DNA of 35,548 nt from a virus: positions 1 through 35,548 of the IMG/VR virus record IMGVR_UViG_3300034109_000068; one strand, given 5' to 3'. The translations under genes were made by a program, and so were the position numbers. Below are positions 1 through 8,700 of the stretch, one piece after another; within the stretch, counting starts at the first letter, position 1; each line of letters starts with the position of its first letter. Below the pieces are notes generated by a model. The model saw only the letters and a program-made list of their open reading frames with translations. It did not search any database and had not been told where the DNA came from.

Positions 1-2
1 CT

Positions 3-1820
3 ATCCCAATCACAGACGAGAATAAGATTGTGGAGATACTTGTGAAGTGGTGGACAAAGAAGTATCCAATGAGCGAGGGTCAGCGTAATCAGAACTGCTT
101 CGTTCTAGCGATGGCTTTCAATGACTTCGGTGTCAACAAAGGTCTTGCATCCTATGTATTGAATCAATACGCATCACAGGACTTTACAACTAGGGAGATT
201 ACTCAAACTATTGACTCTGCCTACAAGCACACGGCAAACTTCGGTAGCAAGTACTACGAGGACGAAGAACGCATCAATCAGATACGTGCAAAATTGAGAC
301 GTGGTGTCTCAAAAAAAGAGATACGCTTCCAACTGCAGGACTCCCACTTGGACAGCGATACTATAGAATCAGTACTCAACAAGGTGGAGGAGGAGAATGC
401 CAAGCAAACTTTTTGGGACAGAAACGAGAAGGGAGTTATCAGAGTAGTACATATTCAGTTCAAGCAGTTCCTTGAGGACAGCGGGTTCTATAAGTACTGC
501 CCTGAAGGTGGTAAGAACTACGTGTTTGTAAAGGTGACCAACAACTTGATTGACCATACCTCAGAGAAAGAGATTAAGGACTTCGTCTTGAATCACCTGC
601 TTGAGTTGGATGACATCGGAGTATACAACTACTTCGCAGACAACACCCGATTCTTCAAGGAGGAGTTCCTGTCTATGCTATCAACGATTGATATCTATTT
701 CATTGCAGACAGCAAGGATACAGCGTACTTGTACTACAAGAACTGCGCTGTTAAGATTAGTAAGGATGGTGTGTCTACGTTGGACTACCTAGACCTTGGT
801 GGCTATGTTTGGAACGACCATGTGATTGACAGGAACTTCGTGATGTGCGGGGTGTCAAATGACTTTGACTTCAAGAAGTTTGTCAGCAACATCAATGGTG
901 GTGATGAGGGTCGTATCAAATCCATGGAAAGCACGCTAGGATTCCTGCTCCATGGCTACAAGAACTTATCATTCTGCCCTGCAGTAATCTTAAATGATGA
1001 GGTCATCAGCGACAACCCTGAAGGAGGAACGGGCAAAGGATTATTGATGAATGCCCTGAGCAAGATGAAGAAACTTGTGGTGATTGATGGTAAGTCATTC
1101 GCATTCGAGAGGAGTTTCGCATATCAGTTGGTGTCTGCAGATACGCAGATACTATGCTTCGATGACGTGAGAAAGCACTTTGACTTTGAGCGTTTGTTCA
1201 GCGTGATTACAGAAGGGTTGACACTAGAGAAGAAGAACAAGGACGCTATCAAGATTCCTTTTTCCAAGTCTCCAAAGATTGCATTGACAACCAACTACGC
1301 AATCAAGGGAGCAGGCAATTCATTTGCTAGACGTAAGTGGGAGTTGGAGTTACATCAGTACTACACCAAGGAGTACACTCCATTGGATGAGTTCGGTAAG
1401 TTGATGTTCGGTGATTGGAACGATGACGATTGGTGTGAGTTTGACAACTACATGATTGGCTGTTTGAAAAATTACCTGAGAACAGGTCTAGTTAAATCTA
1501 AATTTGTTAACTTAAAAATCAGACAGTTATCTGCTGAGACTTGCCATGAGTTTATCGAGTGGTGCGGATTGGTTGACAACCAAGAGCGCAACGTGATGCT
1601 ACAGACTGACGTGAGACTTTACAAGAATGAGTTGTATTCAAACTTCGTGGATGAGTACCCTGACTATGGTCCACGTGGAAGGATGAGCATCAGTAGGACT
1701 AAGTTCTACAGATGGCTAGTGTCTTATGCAATGTACAAGGAAGGAACGATGCCCGAGGAGGACAGAGACCAACAGGGCAGATGGATTATTATCAAAAGCA
1801 AAAAAGAAAACGATGAGTAA
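3..1820 (+). CDS. Primase/SF3 (D5-like) replicative helicase, 5' end cut by window edge
   Basis: The frame is open from base 3, and the first possible start (GTG at 30) is only an internal codon, so the N-terminus lies outside the window. The ATPase core is clear: Walker A GGTGKG at 1023-1040, Walker B ILCFDDV at 1149-1169, and a motif-C-like segment with TTN near 1275-1305. This is the superfamily 3 helicase order of D5/primase-helicase proteins. The first ~60 residues (helical, with EGQRNQN and a TIDSAYKHTANFG stretch) resemble the PriCT-type linker that follows a primase domain. The likely role is DNA unwinding, probably coupled to priming, at the phage fork. Whether a primase domain precedes it cannot be seen. 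It overlaps the next gene by 8 bases. Confidence 0.85.
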   Translation: MPITDENKIVEILVKWWTKKYPMSEGQRNQNCFVLAMAFNDFGVNKGLASYVLNQYASQDFTTREITQTIDSAYKHTANFGSKYYEDEERINQIRAKLRRGVSKKEIRFQLQDSHLDSDTIESVLNKVEEENAKQTFWDRNEKGVIRVVHIQFKQFLEDSGFYKYCPEGGKNYVFVKVTNNLIDHTSEKEIKDFVLNHLLELDDIGVYNYFADNTRFFKEEFLSMLSTIDIYFIADSKDTAYLYYKNCAVKISKDGVSTLDYLDLGGYVWNDHVIDRNFVMCGVSNDFDFKKFVSNINGGDEGRIKSMESTLGFLLHGYKNLSFCPAVILNDEVISDNPEGGTGKGLLMNALSKMKKLVVIDGKSFAFERSFAYQLVSADTQILCFDDVRKHFDFERLFSVITEGLTLEKKNKDAIKIPFSKSPKIALTTNYAIKGAGNSFARRKWELELHQYYTKEYTPLDEFGKLMFGDWNDDDWCEFDNYMIGCLKNYLRTGLVKSKFVNLKIRQLSAETCHEFIEWCGLVDNQERNVMLQTDVRLYKNELYSNFVDEYPDYGPRGRMSISRTKFYRWLVSYAMYKEGTMPEEDRDQQGRWIIIKSKKENDE

Positions 1821-1977
1821 TGTAATCATTTGGAACTACGTGTTCCACTTCAGCGAGTATACAAACAAGTGGTATGCTGTACATAGGGACAAGTACCTAG
1901 ACTATTGGAGTGCTGAGAAAGACAGCTTCCTTAGTGATGAGAACCTAGATGCTTTGATAAAAAAGATAAGAGGATGA
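1813..1977 (+). CDS. Small conserved phage protein, 54 aa
   Basis: The frame is open from 1726, but the ATG at 1813 is the better start: it overlaps the helicase stop by only 8 bases, and the residues upstream of it are the helicase C-terminus read in another frame. The protein begins MSNVIIWNYVFHFSEYTNKW and is rich in aromatic residues (several W, Y, F), with a short helical basic end. I recall similar WNYVFHY-type small proteins from Bacteroidota phages, but none with a known function. It sits between two helicases, and its stop overlaps the next start (ATGA at 1974-1977), so it is probably translationally coupled to both. Confidence 0.65.
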   Translation: MSNVIIWNYVFHFSEYTNKWYAVHRDKYLDYWSAEKDSFLSDENLDALIKKIRG

Positions 1978-3437
1978 TAGATGTTTTGGAAAGAATACCT
2001 GCTTACAGCAACAAGTCTATGGAGGACTATTGCGACACGTTACTATCAATCCTTACTCAGGCCTACGATACAAAAGTTGGCCGGGGTAAGAAGGTTGAAG
2101 TGGTTAAGGTATTCAAACACAAGCAAGACCAAGATGTCATTGATAAACTAATCAAAAGCAAAGAGCACTATCATAAATTAAATCAAATGAAAAAAATAGG
2201 AGGAGTAACCTTCAGAGATTATCAGGTAGACATAATCGAAAGAGGTACTCAGATACTAGAGAAGCACGGGTTCTTGTACCTAGCCATGGAGGTGAGGACA
2301 GGGAAGACCCTGACGAGTTTAGGTATTGCCGACAGGATAAATGCAGAGCGTGTGCTGTTCATTACCAAGAAGAAAGCAATTGGTACAATTGAAGCAGACT
2401 ACAATCTTCTTATGCCATCCTATAAAATTAAGGTAATAAACTACGAGAGTCTTCACTTGGTAATGTACCATGAGAAATGGGACTTGGTTATTTGCGATGA
2501 GGCTCACAGCATGGGCGCTTTCCCAAAGCCAAGTCAGAGAGCAGAGTTAGTGGCCAACGTAATCATTACTAATAATCCAAAAGTAATACTGATGTCAGGG
2601 ACACCAACACCCGAGAGTTACTCACAGATGTACCATCAGGTGTACGCTATACGTAAGAGCCCGTTCTTTCAGTTCCCAAATTTCTACAGGTTCTGCGACA
2701 AGTATGTGAACATAAAGCAGAAGATGATTAATGGAAGACTGATGAATGACTATAGTCATGGGGTCGAAACCATCATTGATGAGATGAAACCATACACGAT
2801 TAACTACACTCAGGCTGAGGCGGGATTCAAGTCTAAAGTAAAAGAGGAAATCCTTTATGTTCCAATGAAGGACTCAACCTACAACATGATTAAGAGACTC
2901 AAGCGAGACCTAGTAATCGAGGGTAAGGATGAGACCATACTTGCGGACACTCCTGTGAAGTTGATGATGAAGGTGCATCAGTTGTGCAGCGGTACTGTAA
3001 AGTTCGAGAGCGGTAACAGCATGGTGCTAGACACCACCAAGGCAGAGTTCATTAAACAAAAATTTCAAGGAAGTAAGATAGGCATCTTCTATAAATTTAA
3101 AGAAGAATACAATGCATTGAAGCAGGTGTTCGGTGATGACTTGACTAACGAGTTGAGTGTCTTTGAAGACACTGATAAGAACATAGCCTTGCAGATTGTA
3201 TCAGGTCGAGAGGGCATCTCTCTTCGGGACGCTGACTTCTTGGTGTACTACAACATTGACTTCAGCGCAACTAGTTATTGGCAGAGCAAGGACAGGATGA
3301 CAACCAAGGACAGGCTAGAGAATCAGGTCTATTGGGTGTTCTCAGATGGAGGTATTGAACAGGACATATACAAAGCAGTATCAGACAAGAAAGATTACAC
3401 AGTTAACCACTTTAAAAAAGATTTATTCACCAATTAA
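1974..3437 (+). CDS. SF2 DEAH-type (SNF2/restriction-helicase-like) DNA helicase
   Basis: This 487-aa protein shows the SF2 motifs in order: a Q-motif-like FRDYQ at ~80-84, Walker A VRTGKT at 107-112, the DEAH box at 175-178, motif III SGT at 208-210, and in the C-terminal RecA lobe a motif-V-like GREGISL and a motif-VI-like QSKDRMTTKDR at 437-447. Family knowledge gives an ATP-driven translocase on DNA. Phage members of this type act in replication, recombination or fork processing, and the choice among these is open. The length fits a minimal two-lobe helicase with about 75 extra N-terminal residues. The start is fixed by the ATGA overlap with the gene upstream and an AGAGG just before it. 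About 11 bases separate it from the next small gene. Confidence 0.88.
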   Translation: MIDVLERIPAYSNKSMEDYCDTLLSILTQAYDTKVGRGKKVEVVKVFKHKQDQDVIDKLIKSKEHYHKLNQMKKIGGVTFRDYQVDIIERGTQILEKHGFLYLAMEVRTGKTLTSLGIADRINAERVLFITKKKAIGTIEADYNLLMPSYKIKVINYESLHLVMYHEKWDLVICDEAHSMGAFPKPSQRAELVANVIITNNPKVILMSGTPTPESYSQMYHQVYAIRKSPFFQFPNFYRFCDKYVNIKQKMINGRLMNDYSHGVETIIDEMKPYTINYTQAEAGFKSKVKEEILYVPMKDSTYNMIKRLKRDLVIEGKDETILADTPVKLMMKVHQLCSGTVKFESGNSMVLDTTKAEFIKQKFQGSKIGIFYKFKEEYNALKQVFGDDLTNELSVFEDTDKNIALQIVSGREGISLRDADFLVYYNIDFSATSYWQSKDRMTTKDRLENQVYWVFSDGGIEQDIYKAVSDKKDYTVNHFKKDLFTN

Positions 3438-3448
3438 AAAACAAACAA

Positions 3449-3622
3449 ATGAAAAGCTCAAAAGAAAAACTAACAGAATCATTCTACAACTACTTAGTTT
3501 ACGAACAAATTGGTAGAGGAGAAATTGTAAACCCATTCTCTGACAACTCAGCGCAGCATGAAAGAATAAAAAAAGATGCTGAGAAAATGGCTGAACTTGC
3601 TATCAAGGAACTAGTCAAATGA
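3449..3622 (+). CDS. Small hypothetical protein, 57 aa
   Basis: This short gene fills what would otherwise be a 181-base gap between the SF2 helicase and the gene at 3619. It begins MKSSKEKLTESFYNYLVYEQ and ends AELAIKELVK, a mostly helical, charged protein with no membrane segment. Support comes from an A-rich leader (AAAAAACAAACAA) before the ATG, as elsewhere in this genome, uninterrupted coding from 3449 to the TGA at 3620-3622, and an exact ATGA overlap with the next gene. I do not recognise its function. Confidence 0.72.
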   Translation: MKSSKEKLTESFYNYLVYEQIGRGEIVNPFSDNSAQHERIKKDAEKMAELAIKELVK

Positions 3623-3843
3623 AACAGACAGCGGTACAATGGTTCGCATTAAAGTTGATGCACCTAAAAATGAATCCAAAAGAAGTCTTTGAGTTTGTAG
3701 GATTTCTTGAAGAAGCCAAAGAGATGGAGAAGGAACAGATGCGTGAGTTTTATCAGGATGGATTCTTTATTCCTTTCCCAAGTGATGCAACCTTTGAAGA
3801 AATCTATAACGAAAAATATGTAAAGCAATGTACGGAAAACTAG
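3619..3843 (+). CDS. Small conserved Bacteroidota-phage protein (AKEMEKEQ type), 74 aa
   Basis: The protein starts MKQTAVQWFALKL and carries a central helix with EEAKEMEKEQMREFYQDGF, followed by an EIYNEKYVK end. This pattern (TAVEW near the start, then AKEMEKEQ, then YNE.Y) is widespread in small proteins of phages of Bacteroidota. I know of no assigned function; a small helical regulator or adaptor is only a guess. The start is fixed by the 4-base overlap with the 57-aa gene, and the 3' end overlaps the next gene by 16 bases. Confidence 0.75.
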   Translation: MKQTAVQWFALKLMHLKMNPKEVFEFVGFLEEAKEMEKEQMREFYQDGFFIPFPSDATFEEIYNEKYVKQCTEN

Positions 3844-4055
3844 CAATAGCAAACCCAACAACATTTACAGTTAAGCATTACGATAAAACTATTACTATTG
3901 AAATCGACCATAGCGACATTGATATCCACGAAGTAATGTTAACATTTGAATCGCTCACAATCGCTATGGGATTCGGTAAAGATAGTTTTAGAGATTGGGT
4001 AAAAGAGTCTGCAGAAATTTATGCAGAAGAGGATAAAGAAACATTCAACGATTGA
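3828..4055 (+). CDS. Small hypothetical phage protein, 75 aa
   Basis: The protein reads MYGKLAIANPTTFTVKHYDK and then a segment with IEIDHSDIDIHEVMLTFESL, ending in an acidic helix (YAEEDKETFND). The pattern is a short beta hairpin followed by an acidic helix. Similar TVKYYDKT...DHSDVD proteins seem familiar from related phages, but without function. It overlaps the preceding gene by 16 bases and leaves one base before the next start. No strong ribosome binding site is visible, which is normal here. Confidence 0.65.
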   Translation: MYGKLAIANPTTFTVKHYDKTITIEIDHSDIDIHEVMLTFESLTIAMGFGKDSFRDWVKESAEIYAEEDKETFND

Positions 4056-4056
4056 T

Positions 4057-4269
4057 ATGAAAGTTTATCTAGGACAACAAGCAAAGAGCTTGTTCTACAT
4101 GAGGGAAGTTCCTGTTGAATCAATAGGAGTGTTCCAATGCATAGGTGGTGATTGGGTGTATTGGTTCAACAATGGATTCACCTACGATACGGGTGTCGCT
4201 GACAGCGAAGCGGAAGCATTACAGATTGCAAAGAAAAACTTTAAACCTTACAAATATGATGACATTTAA
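4057..4269 (+). CDS. Small hypothetical protein, 70 aa
   Basis: The open frame extends upstream to 4021, but the ATG at 4057 starts one base after the previous stop and gives a sensible protein, MKVYLGQQAKSLFYMREVPV onward. It contains aromatic residues in a DWVYWFNNGFTYDTG stretch and an alanine-rich helix ending in KNFKPYKYDDI. Strand-turn-strand-helix is a fair reading. I do not recognise a family. The last 14 bases overlap the next gene. Confidence 0.55.
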   Translation: MKVYLGQQAKSLFYMREVPVESIGVFQCIGGDWVYWFNNGFTYDTGVADSEAEALQIAKKNFKPYKYDDI

Positions 4270-4414
4270 AGTACACGGCCATAAGTTCCATGACATGGAT
4301 AGGCTCAATGCTCAGATAGTAAAAGTGATGCGAAGGTTCGGGCATCAGTTTGGATACTTCGAGATAGGAGAGATGTATGAAATTGATGGCACAGTAAATC
4401 TAATCCTTGAATGA
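4256..4414 (+). CDS. Small hypothetical protein, 52 aa
   Basis: The frame is open from 4145, but the part before 4256 is the preceding gene read out of frame. The double ATG at 4256/4259 gives MMTFKVHGHKFHDMDRLNAQ and a short basic, His-rich protein ending in EIDGTVNLILE. The stop forms an ATGA overlap with the nuclease gene at 4411, which argues that this frame is real and coupled. The function is unknown; its position just before a nuclease suggests only co-expression. Confidence 0.5.
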   Translation: MMTFKVHGHKFHDMDRLNAQIVKVMRRFGHQFGYFEIGEMYEIDGTVNLILE

Positions 4415-4707
4415 CCGAGCAGCAGATACAAACAAAGTTAATCAAGGAACTAGAGGGTAAGGGATACTATGTCATCAAGTTGATTAGTACCAATAAGAAT
4501 GGTATCCCTGACCTCATAGCCATACCAAGGGACTCAAGCGTTGAGTTCTACGAAGTAAAGAAACCAAAAGGAAAGGTATCTAAGTTACAGGAGTACAGAT
4601 TAAAAGAGCTCGCAGCTCACGGAATTAAAGTTGAAATCTATAAAGGAATTGAATCAAATGATACTGCACAAGCACACCAAGATGGAGGCCCTGTCTCAAA
4701 TAGTTAA
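4411..4707 (+). CDS. VRR-NUC domain nuclease
   Basis: At 98 aa, this is about the size of a stand-alone VRR-NUC domain, a PD-(D/E)XK-fold nuclease family found in phages and in FAN1-type repair enzymes. Visible residues fit the family: E3 and Q4 at the start, GIPDL with D34, the E48-V-K50 pair in FYEVKKPKG, and Q60 in KLQEYRLKEL. Family members act on branched or flapped DNA; here it probably trims replication or recombination intermediates before packaging. It starts by ATGA overlap with the gene before. Its last ~16 residues fall in the overlap with the next gene and look less conserved. Confidence 0.88.
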   Translation: MTEQQIQTKLIKELEGKGYYVIKLISTNKNGIPDLIAIPRDSSVEFYEVKKPKGKVSKLQEYRLKELAAHGIKVEIYKGIESNDTAQAHQDGGPVSNS

Positions 4708-5224
4708 CAGGGAATTTGAAGCAAACATATTTAATTATTCAAAAAAACAAAACAACGTAAACGCAAGGAAGGTGTTTTGTAAAATACTAAGTGACATAGG
4801 ATTCTCATGGGAGGACATCTGTGGCTTTATGAAAAAAAGTTACGGGGTTTATATGTACTACATGGGAGACGTTGAAAATCTTTTGAAGTACAACCCTGAA
4901 GTGAAGGAGAAATATCTAGAGTGCAAAGATTTATTCTTCATAACAATTAAGCAGGTTGTACAGGAACAATATGAGTACGTTCCTAGCAGAAGCAAAAAGA
5001 TGGACTACTCTGTTTGGGACAGAAATAGTTTAGAGAAAGTTGAAGATAAGTACGATAGGATAAGAAAGATTATCGAACTTGTTGACATCAATACTCCATT
5101 GGGAAAAGAGCATTTAGTATTCGAGAAACTAGTCCAAGTGTTTGAAACTACAGTAAGACCATGGAAAGAAACCGAGACAGAGAGAATGCTAGAGCAAATA
5201 GAATTGCAGCAAGGACAGAGCTGA
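4658..5224 (+). CDS. Helical protein with possible DnaA-C-like helix-turn-helix
   Basis: The longest frame begins at a TTG (4631), but the ATG at 4658, with AAAGGA about ten bases upstream, is more likely; 4682 is an alternative. Residues ~33-80 of the 188-aa product (NARKVFCKILSDIGFSWEDI, then a second helix GFMKKSYGVYMYYMGDVENL) resemble the C-terminal DNA-binding domain of DnaA, in which ARxVFCxLLxxxGxSxxxI is followed by a DHSTVIH-like helix. Here the DHST core is replaced by SYGV, so the match is partial. The remainder is charged helices. It could be a replication initiator accessory or a transcription regulator. It overlaps the nuclease gene by 50 bases and the next gene by 64. Confidence 0.6.
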   Translation: MILHKHTKMEALSQIVNREFEANIFNYSKKQNNVNARKVFCKILSDIGFSWEDICGFMKKSYGVYMYYMGDVENLLKYNPEVKEKYLECKDLFFITIKQVVQEQYEYVPSRSKKMDYSVWDRNSLEKVEDKYDRIRKIIELVDINTPLGKEHLVFEKLVQVFETTVRPWKETETERMLEQIELQQGQS

Positions 5225-5355
5225 ACCATAAGTTACTAGCAAGTATTTATGAGAATGTCGTAGATAGGGATTTCAATAAAGCAGAAATAGAATTGAGAGA
5301 ACTTATATACGACCTAAGACTCATGTTAAAATCAATAGAAGAGGATGATTTTTGA
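5161..5355 (+). CDS. Small helical conserved phage protein, 64 aa
   Basis: The ATG at 5161 lies inside the preceding gene (64-base overlap) and gives an Arg/Asn-rich beginning, MERNRDRENARANRIAARTE. The more family-like part starts near HKLLASIYENVVDRDFNKAE and runs to MLKSIEEDDF: two amphipathic helices of a type I have seen in other Bacteroidota phages (LLxSIxENVxxxxxxKAxxELxELIYDL). The true start could be internal at a non-ATG codon. Function is unknown. It overlaps the next gene by 11 bases. Confidence 0.55.
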   Translation: MERNRDRENARANRIAARTELNHKLLASIYENVVDRDFNKAEIELRELIYDLRLMLKSIEEDDF

Positions 5356-5758
5356 AACAGAGACAGACCTAATACGGGAGAAAAAGGCTATCGAATTATT
5401 TGTCAGTATCTTCAATGGGTCCTATAAAAAACTAGGGCAATTTGATATTGACTACAAGGTGTCCGATAAAGACGGACAACTCATTGCCTATGCTGAGGTG
5501 AAGGGAAGGATACGCTCAATGAAGACCGCTTACCCATTACCAATCTCAGCAGCAAAACTAGTGAAGCTCGTTGACAAGAGACTGAACCCTGTAATCATTT
5601 GGGCCTGTGACGATGGCATCATCTACGCTCAGGCCAATCAATTGGTAGGAGAAATAAAGTGGGGCGGTCGCCCGCCCCGTGAAGGTTCATACAATGATGC
5701 TGAGCTTATGGTCTACTACGATAAGCAGAAGTGCATGAAGTATGTGAGGTACGTTTAA
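5345..5758 (+). CDS. Probable PD-(D/E)XK-fold nuclease-like protein, 137 aa
   Basis: The product has an N-terminal helix with E12, a DIDYKV strand with D36, and an AEVKGR segment giving E51-V-K53, then KLVKLVDKRLNPVIIWACDDG. Glu, then Asp, then E-x-K with a following strand and helix is the PD-(D/E)XK nuclease pattern, and the small size fits phage holiday-junction or flap nucleases. Substrate and activity are inferred. The start is set by AGAGG plus an ATG overlapping the previous stop. A strong GC-rich hairpin (5661-5678) lies in the coding part for WGGRPPR. Its stop touches the stop of the convergent giant gene. Confidence 0.68.
   Translation: MIFETETDLIREKKAIELFVSIFNGSYKKLGQFDIDYKVSDKDGQLIAYAEVKGRIRSMKTAYPLPISAAKLVKLVDKRLNPVIIWACDDGIIYAQANQLVGEIKWGGRPPREGSYNDAELMVYYDKQKCMKYVRYV
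5650..5678 (-). terminator. Candidate terminator hairpin for the late (- strand) transcript, inside a + strand gene
   Basis: GGGGCGG at 5661-5667 and CCGCCCC at 5672-5678 form a perfect 7-bp GC stem with loop TCGC in an AT-rich genome. Read on the - strand, the stem is followed by ACTTTATTTCTCC, moderately U-rich. It lies about 80-100 bases past the stop of the 2753-aa gene, where the late transcript must end or run into the early block. On the + strand no T tract follows. The U tract is imperfect, so the call is tentative. Confidence 0.4.
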
Positions 5759-8700
5759 TTATCTACCTTTATTTTTTCTAAACTCTCTGTCCTCTCTCTT
5801 GTTAGCCAATTTCTCTAACTTATTGTCAACTGAGTTGGAAGCCTTGTTACTCTTAGCCCAATCTGAGTTTGGTCCGAATCTTTTTCTCCATAGAGCAGGA
5901 TTCAATCTCTTCATGTCACTCTCGTTGTCATATCTTATTGACTTACTTGCGTCATAAAGAAGTCTTTTCTTTTTCTCAGACTTGATTTCTTGTATTTTTT
6001 CAAGAGATTCTTTAGACTCTTCGCTACCAACTATCTTCATTATCTCTCTGTCTATCTCCTTCAGTTCATCCTTGTTTGAGGTTTTACTTTTAAGCTCTCT
6101 CAAGTCTTTTAGTTTTTCATATTCATCTGCACTTGGTATAGATGAATCAGGAGTACTAGCAGCCTTGCGTAAGTCTTTATAAATCTCATCGTTAACAGCT
6201 TTCTTTACGTCTTTGTAAAAAGGAACAAGACCAAATTGCCCCGCTACTTCCAAAGGAATCCTGTAATTTAAAGTCATGTCTTCCCTTCTGATAGCGTCAG
6301 CTTCTTTCTTGGTAGAGCCCTGACCTGTAACTCTGCTGTACATGGCATCAATGTTTTTACCTACCAAAGCCACAGTATTTAATGCAGGAGTATAAGGACC
6401 TGCCATGGCTATGGCTGTCTTGCCTACATCAATGTCTCTTGTTTCTCCAACAGGAAGATAAGTATATGCAATGTTGTCTTTGTAGAAATCATACTCTCCA
6501 TTTCTTAGGAAATCAAGATACTCTTCGTTAATTTTTTCTACACCAACATTTATCATACCCCTAACTACGTTTCCAAAGTTTCTACCAACAGTATAACCAA
6601 CAAGCACGTTAGCCAATGACCTTCCAAGCTTTTGATAGTATGTCTTCTCATCTACTTCCTCCTCATCTTCAAAGTCAAATGCAAGACCAATTGCAGCACC
6701 AACAATACCTGCCCCCATATTGGCAACCATAACCTGATAAATTACAGACCTAGTTACTAGCCCTGCAAGAACAGCTGCTGCTTTTTGCTTAGTCATGTAC
6801 CCTTGGTTAAACAAATTATACACAGCACTTCTTGCTGCAGCATAATCAAAGTTCATAAAGTTGGTCATGTAAGAATTAAAGTTATTCCAAACCTTTTGTG
6901 TTAACGCTTGATTTGGTTTAATCTTACCTTTAAGGATGCCCATAAACTCATTATTAGATGCTCCTGAGTATACAGATTCTTGGTCAGCCTTTCTTGTAGC
7001 CTGCTCAATTGCATCTTCATACTTCTGCATATAATCAAGGTCATTGTTAATAATCATCTCTTGATTGACCTCTTCCCCTGTTATTCTCTTGAACTCATTC
7101 ATAAAACTTCCAAACCAAAGAGGCATTGAAACCACCTTGTCAGGAGTTGACATCATTGTATCAGCTATGAATTCAACAGGGTTTTTTACATACTTCTTTA
7201 ACGTAAGGTTATAAAGCTGAAGAGTTCTATTCATCAAAGCTCCTCTAGAAACGCTTCCCTTTATTCCTGATGTTTGCTTTAGTACTTGAGGGTCAACCAT
7301 CTTTCCTGACAAAGCATCCGAGGCATAAAGTCTAGACGTTTGTTTTGACTTTACATTCTTCATAAACTCAAAACCATTTGCAGAAGCAATAAGCTTTACA
7401 TTTTTAAGCCCTCTAGCAAATCCCTTTGGATTAATAATTAATGCGTTTACAATGTTGGATGCTAATTCAGCCTTGAATCTAACAGTACCTGCCAATGCAG
7501 CTCTGTATCCTTGCTTCTGAATAAAGTCAACCACCTCATTTGCAAGAGGGTCCTGTGCGATGCTATTGTTAAGCAAGTTTTCAAGAGCCTCTTCGTATGC
7601 GTTGTTAATAGCATTAAATATTTTAAGCTTCTCCTTTGTCATAAGACCTTTTGCTTCTAGATTCTTTTTAGCCTGAAGCAAAGTTCTTCTAGCAGTACGA
7701 ATAGGAGAAGTCAAGTTGTAATCCAACAATACAAATTTCGCTCCCTTTTGAGTTGACGTAAACAAGTCAAAATTAAGAGGGGTCAATTCACCTGTTCTTT
7801 CAATTAAATTCTTAGCCTTTGATGAAGGCTTCATTGAATTTTTATAATTTTCAGAAAACTCAGGAGCAGCAGTAGCTTCCATTGGATTCTGCTCATGCAG
7901 AACATTATGGTGGAAATAGTTATCCATCAGTTCAACTTTATTTCCACGAATAACCGAAGCAGTATAAGCCGCTTTCTCCCCTAGAGATTGGTTAATCTCA
8001 GTCATCACTTCAATAGCATTCTTCTCAGCATTGTTGAACGTGTTGTAGAACTTATCCAAGTCTACCTTCCCGTCCTTGGTATAGCTTTCAACCTCATTAA
8101 CTATTTGTTCTAACTTATCAGCATCGATATCATTAAACATTGAATTGCCCATCCTTATATGCTTAATAGTAGCTTTAAGGTATTCAGTAACAGGCTTAAC
8201 TCCTTTCTTACCAATGTTTGATTCGTACTCACGCTGAAGCATATAGGCTGTCATTCTAAACTTAGACATTAAATATTTGTCAGGGTTCTGATTGAATGAT
8301 GCCAATACTTTATTTTGAGCCGCCTCTATCTTTTGGTCTATTCTTTTTAGCTCAGAGTTAAATGTAGACAAAGCTTGAGCAGATGCTTCAAGTAATGAGT
8401 TAAATATATCCTTGGTTTTAAAATCACCAAAAACATCACCGATGTAGTAAAGAGGCGTGCCTCTAATTAACTCATCCATTGACTTTTTAAATTTCCCCAA
8501 CTTGGAATCGCTTAACTTTTCTTTTGCTCTTGCATAAAGTTTTGAGAAAGCTAGAGGCTTAGCTCTTTCTATAGCACCTGAAAGAATCTTACCTTGTTTT
8601 ATTGACTCAAGTTTTTCTATAGAAATCTTAGCATAGTGAGGCAGGTATCCGTTATTTATGTTGTTAATAACTTTAATTATGTTTTTAAGGTCAGTCAAAG

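Noticed and set aside
8040-8110. EF-hand-like KDGKVDLDKF in the giant protein
   Set aside because: Positions 1 and 3 of the loop lack Asp and position 12 is Lys, so calcium binding is not supported.
8117-8134. D-I-D-A-D in the giant protein (~residue 1962), recalling the DxDxD metal motif of crAss-like virion RNA polymerases
   Set aside because: It lies in a helical, polar context without the flanking beta strands, and I saw no second catalytic motif or double-psi barrel pattern. A short D-rich string is expected by chance in 2753 residues.
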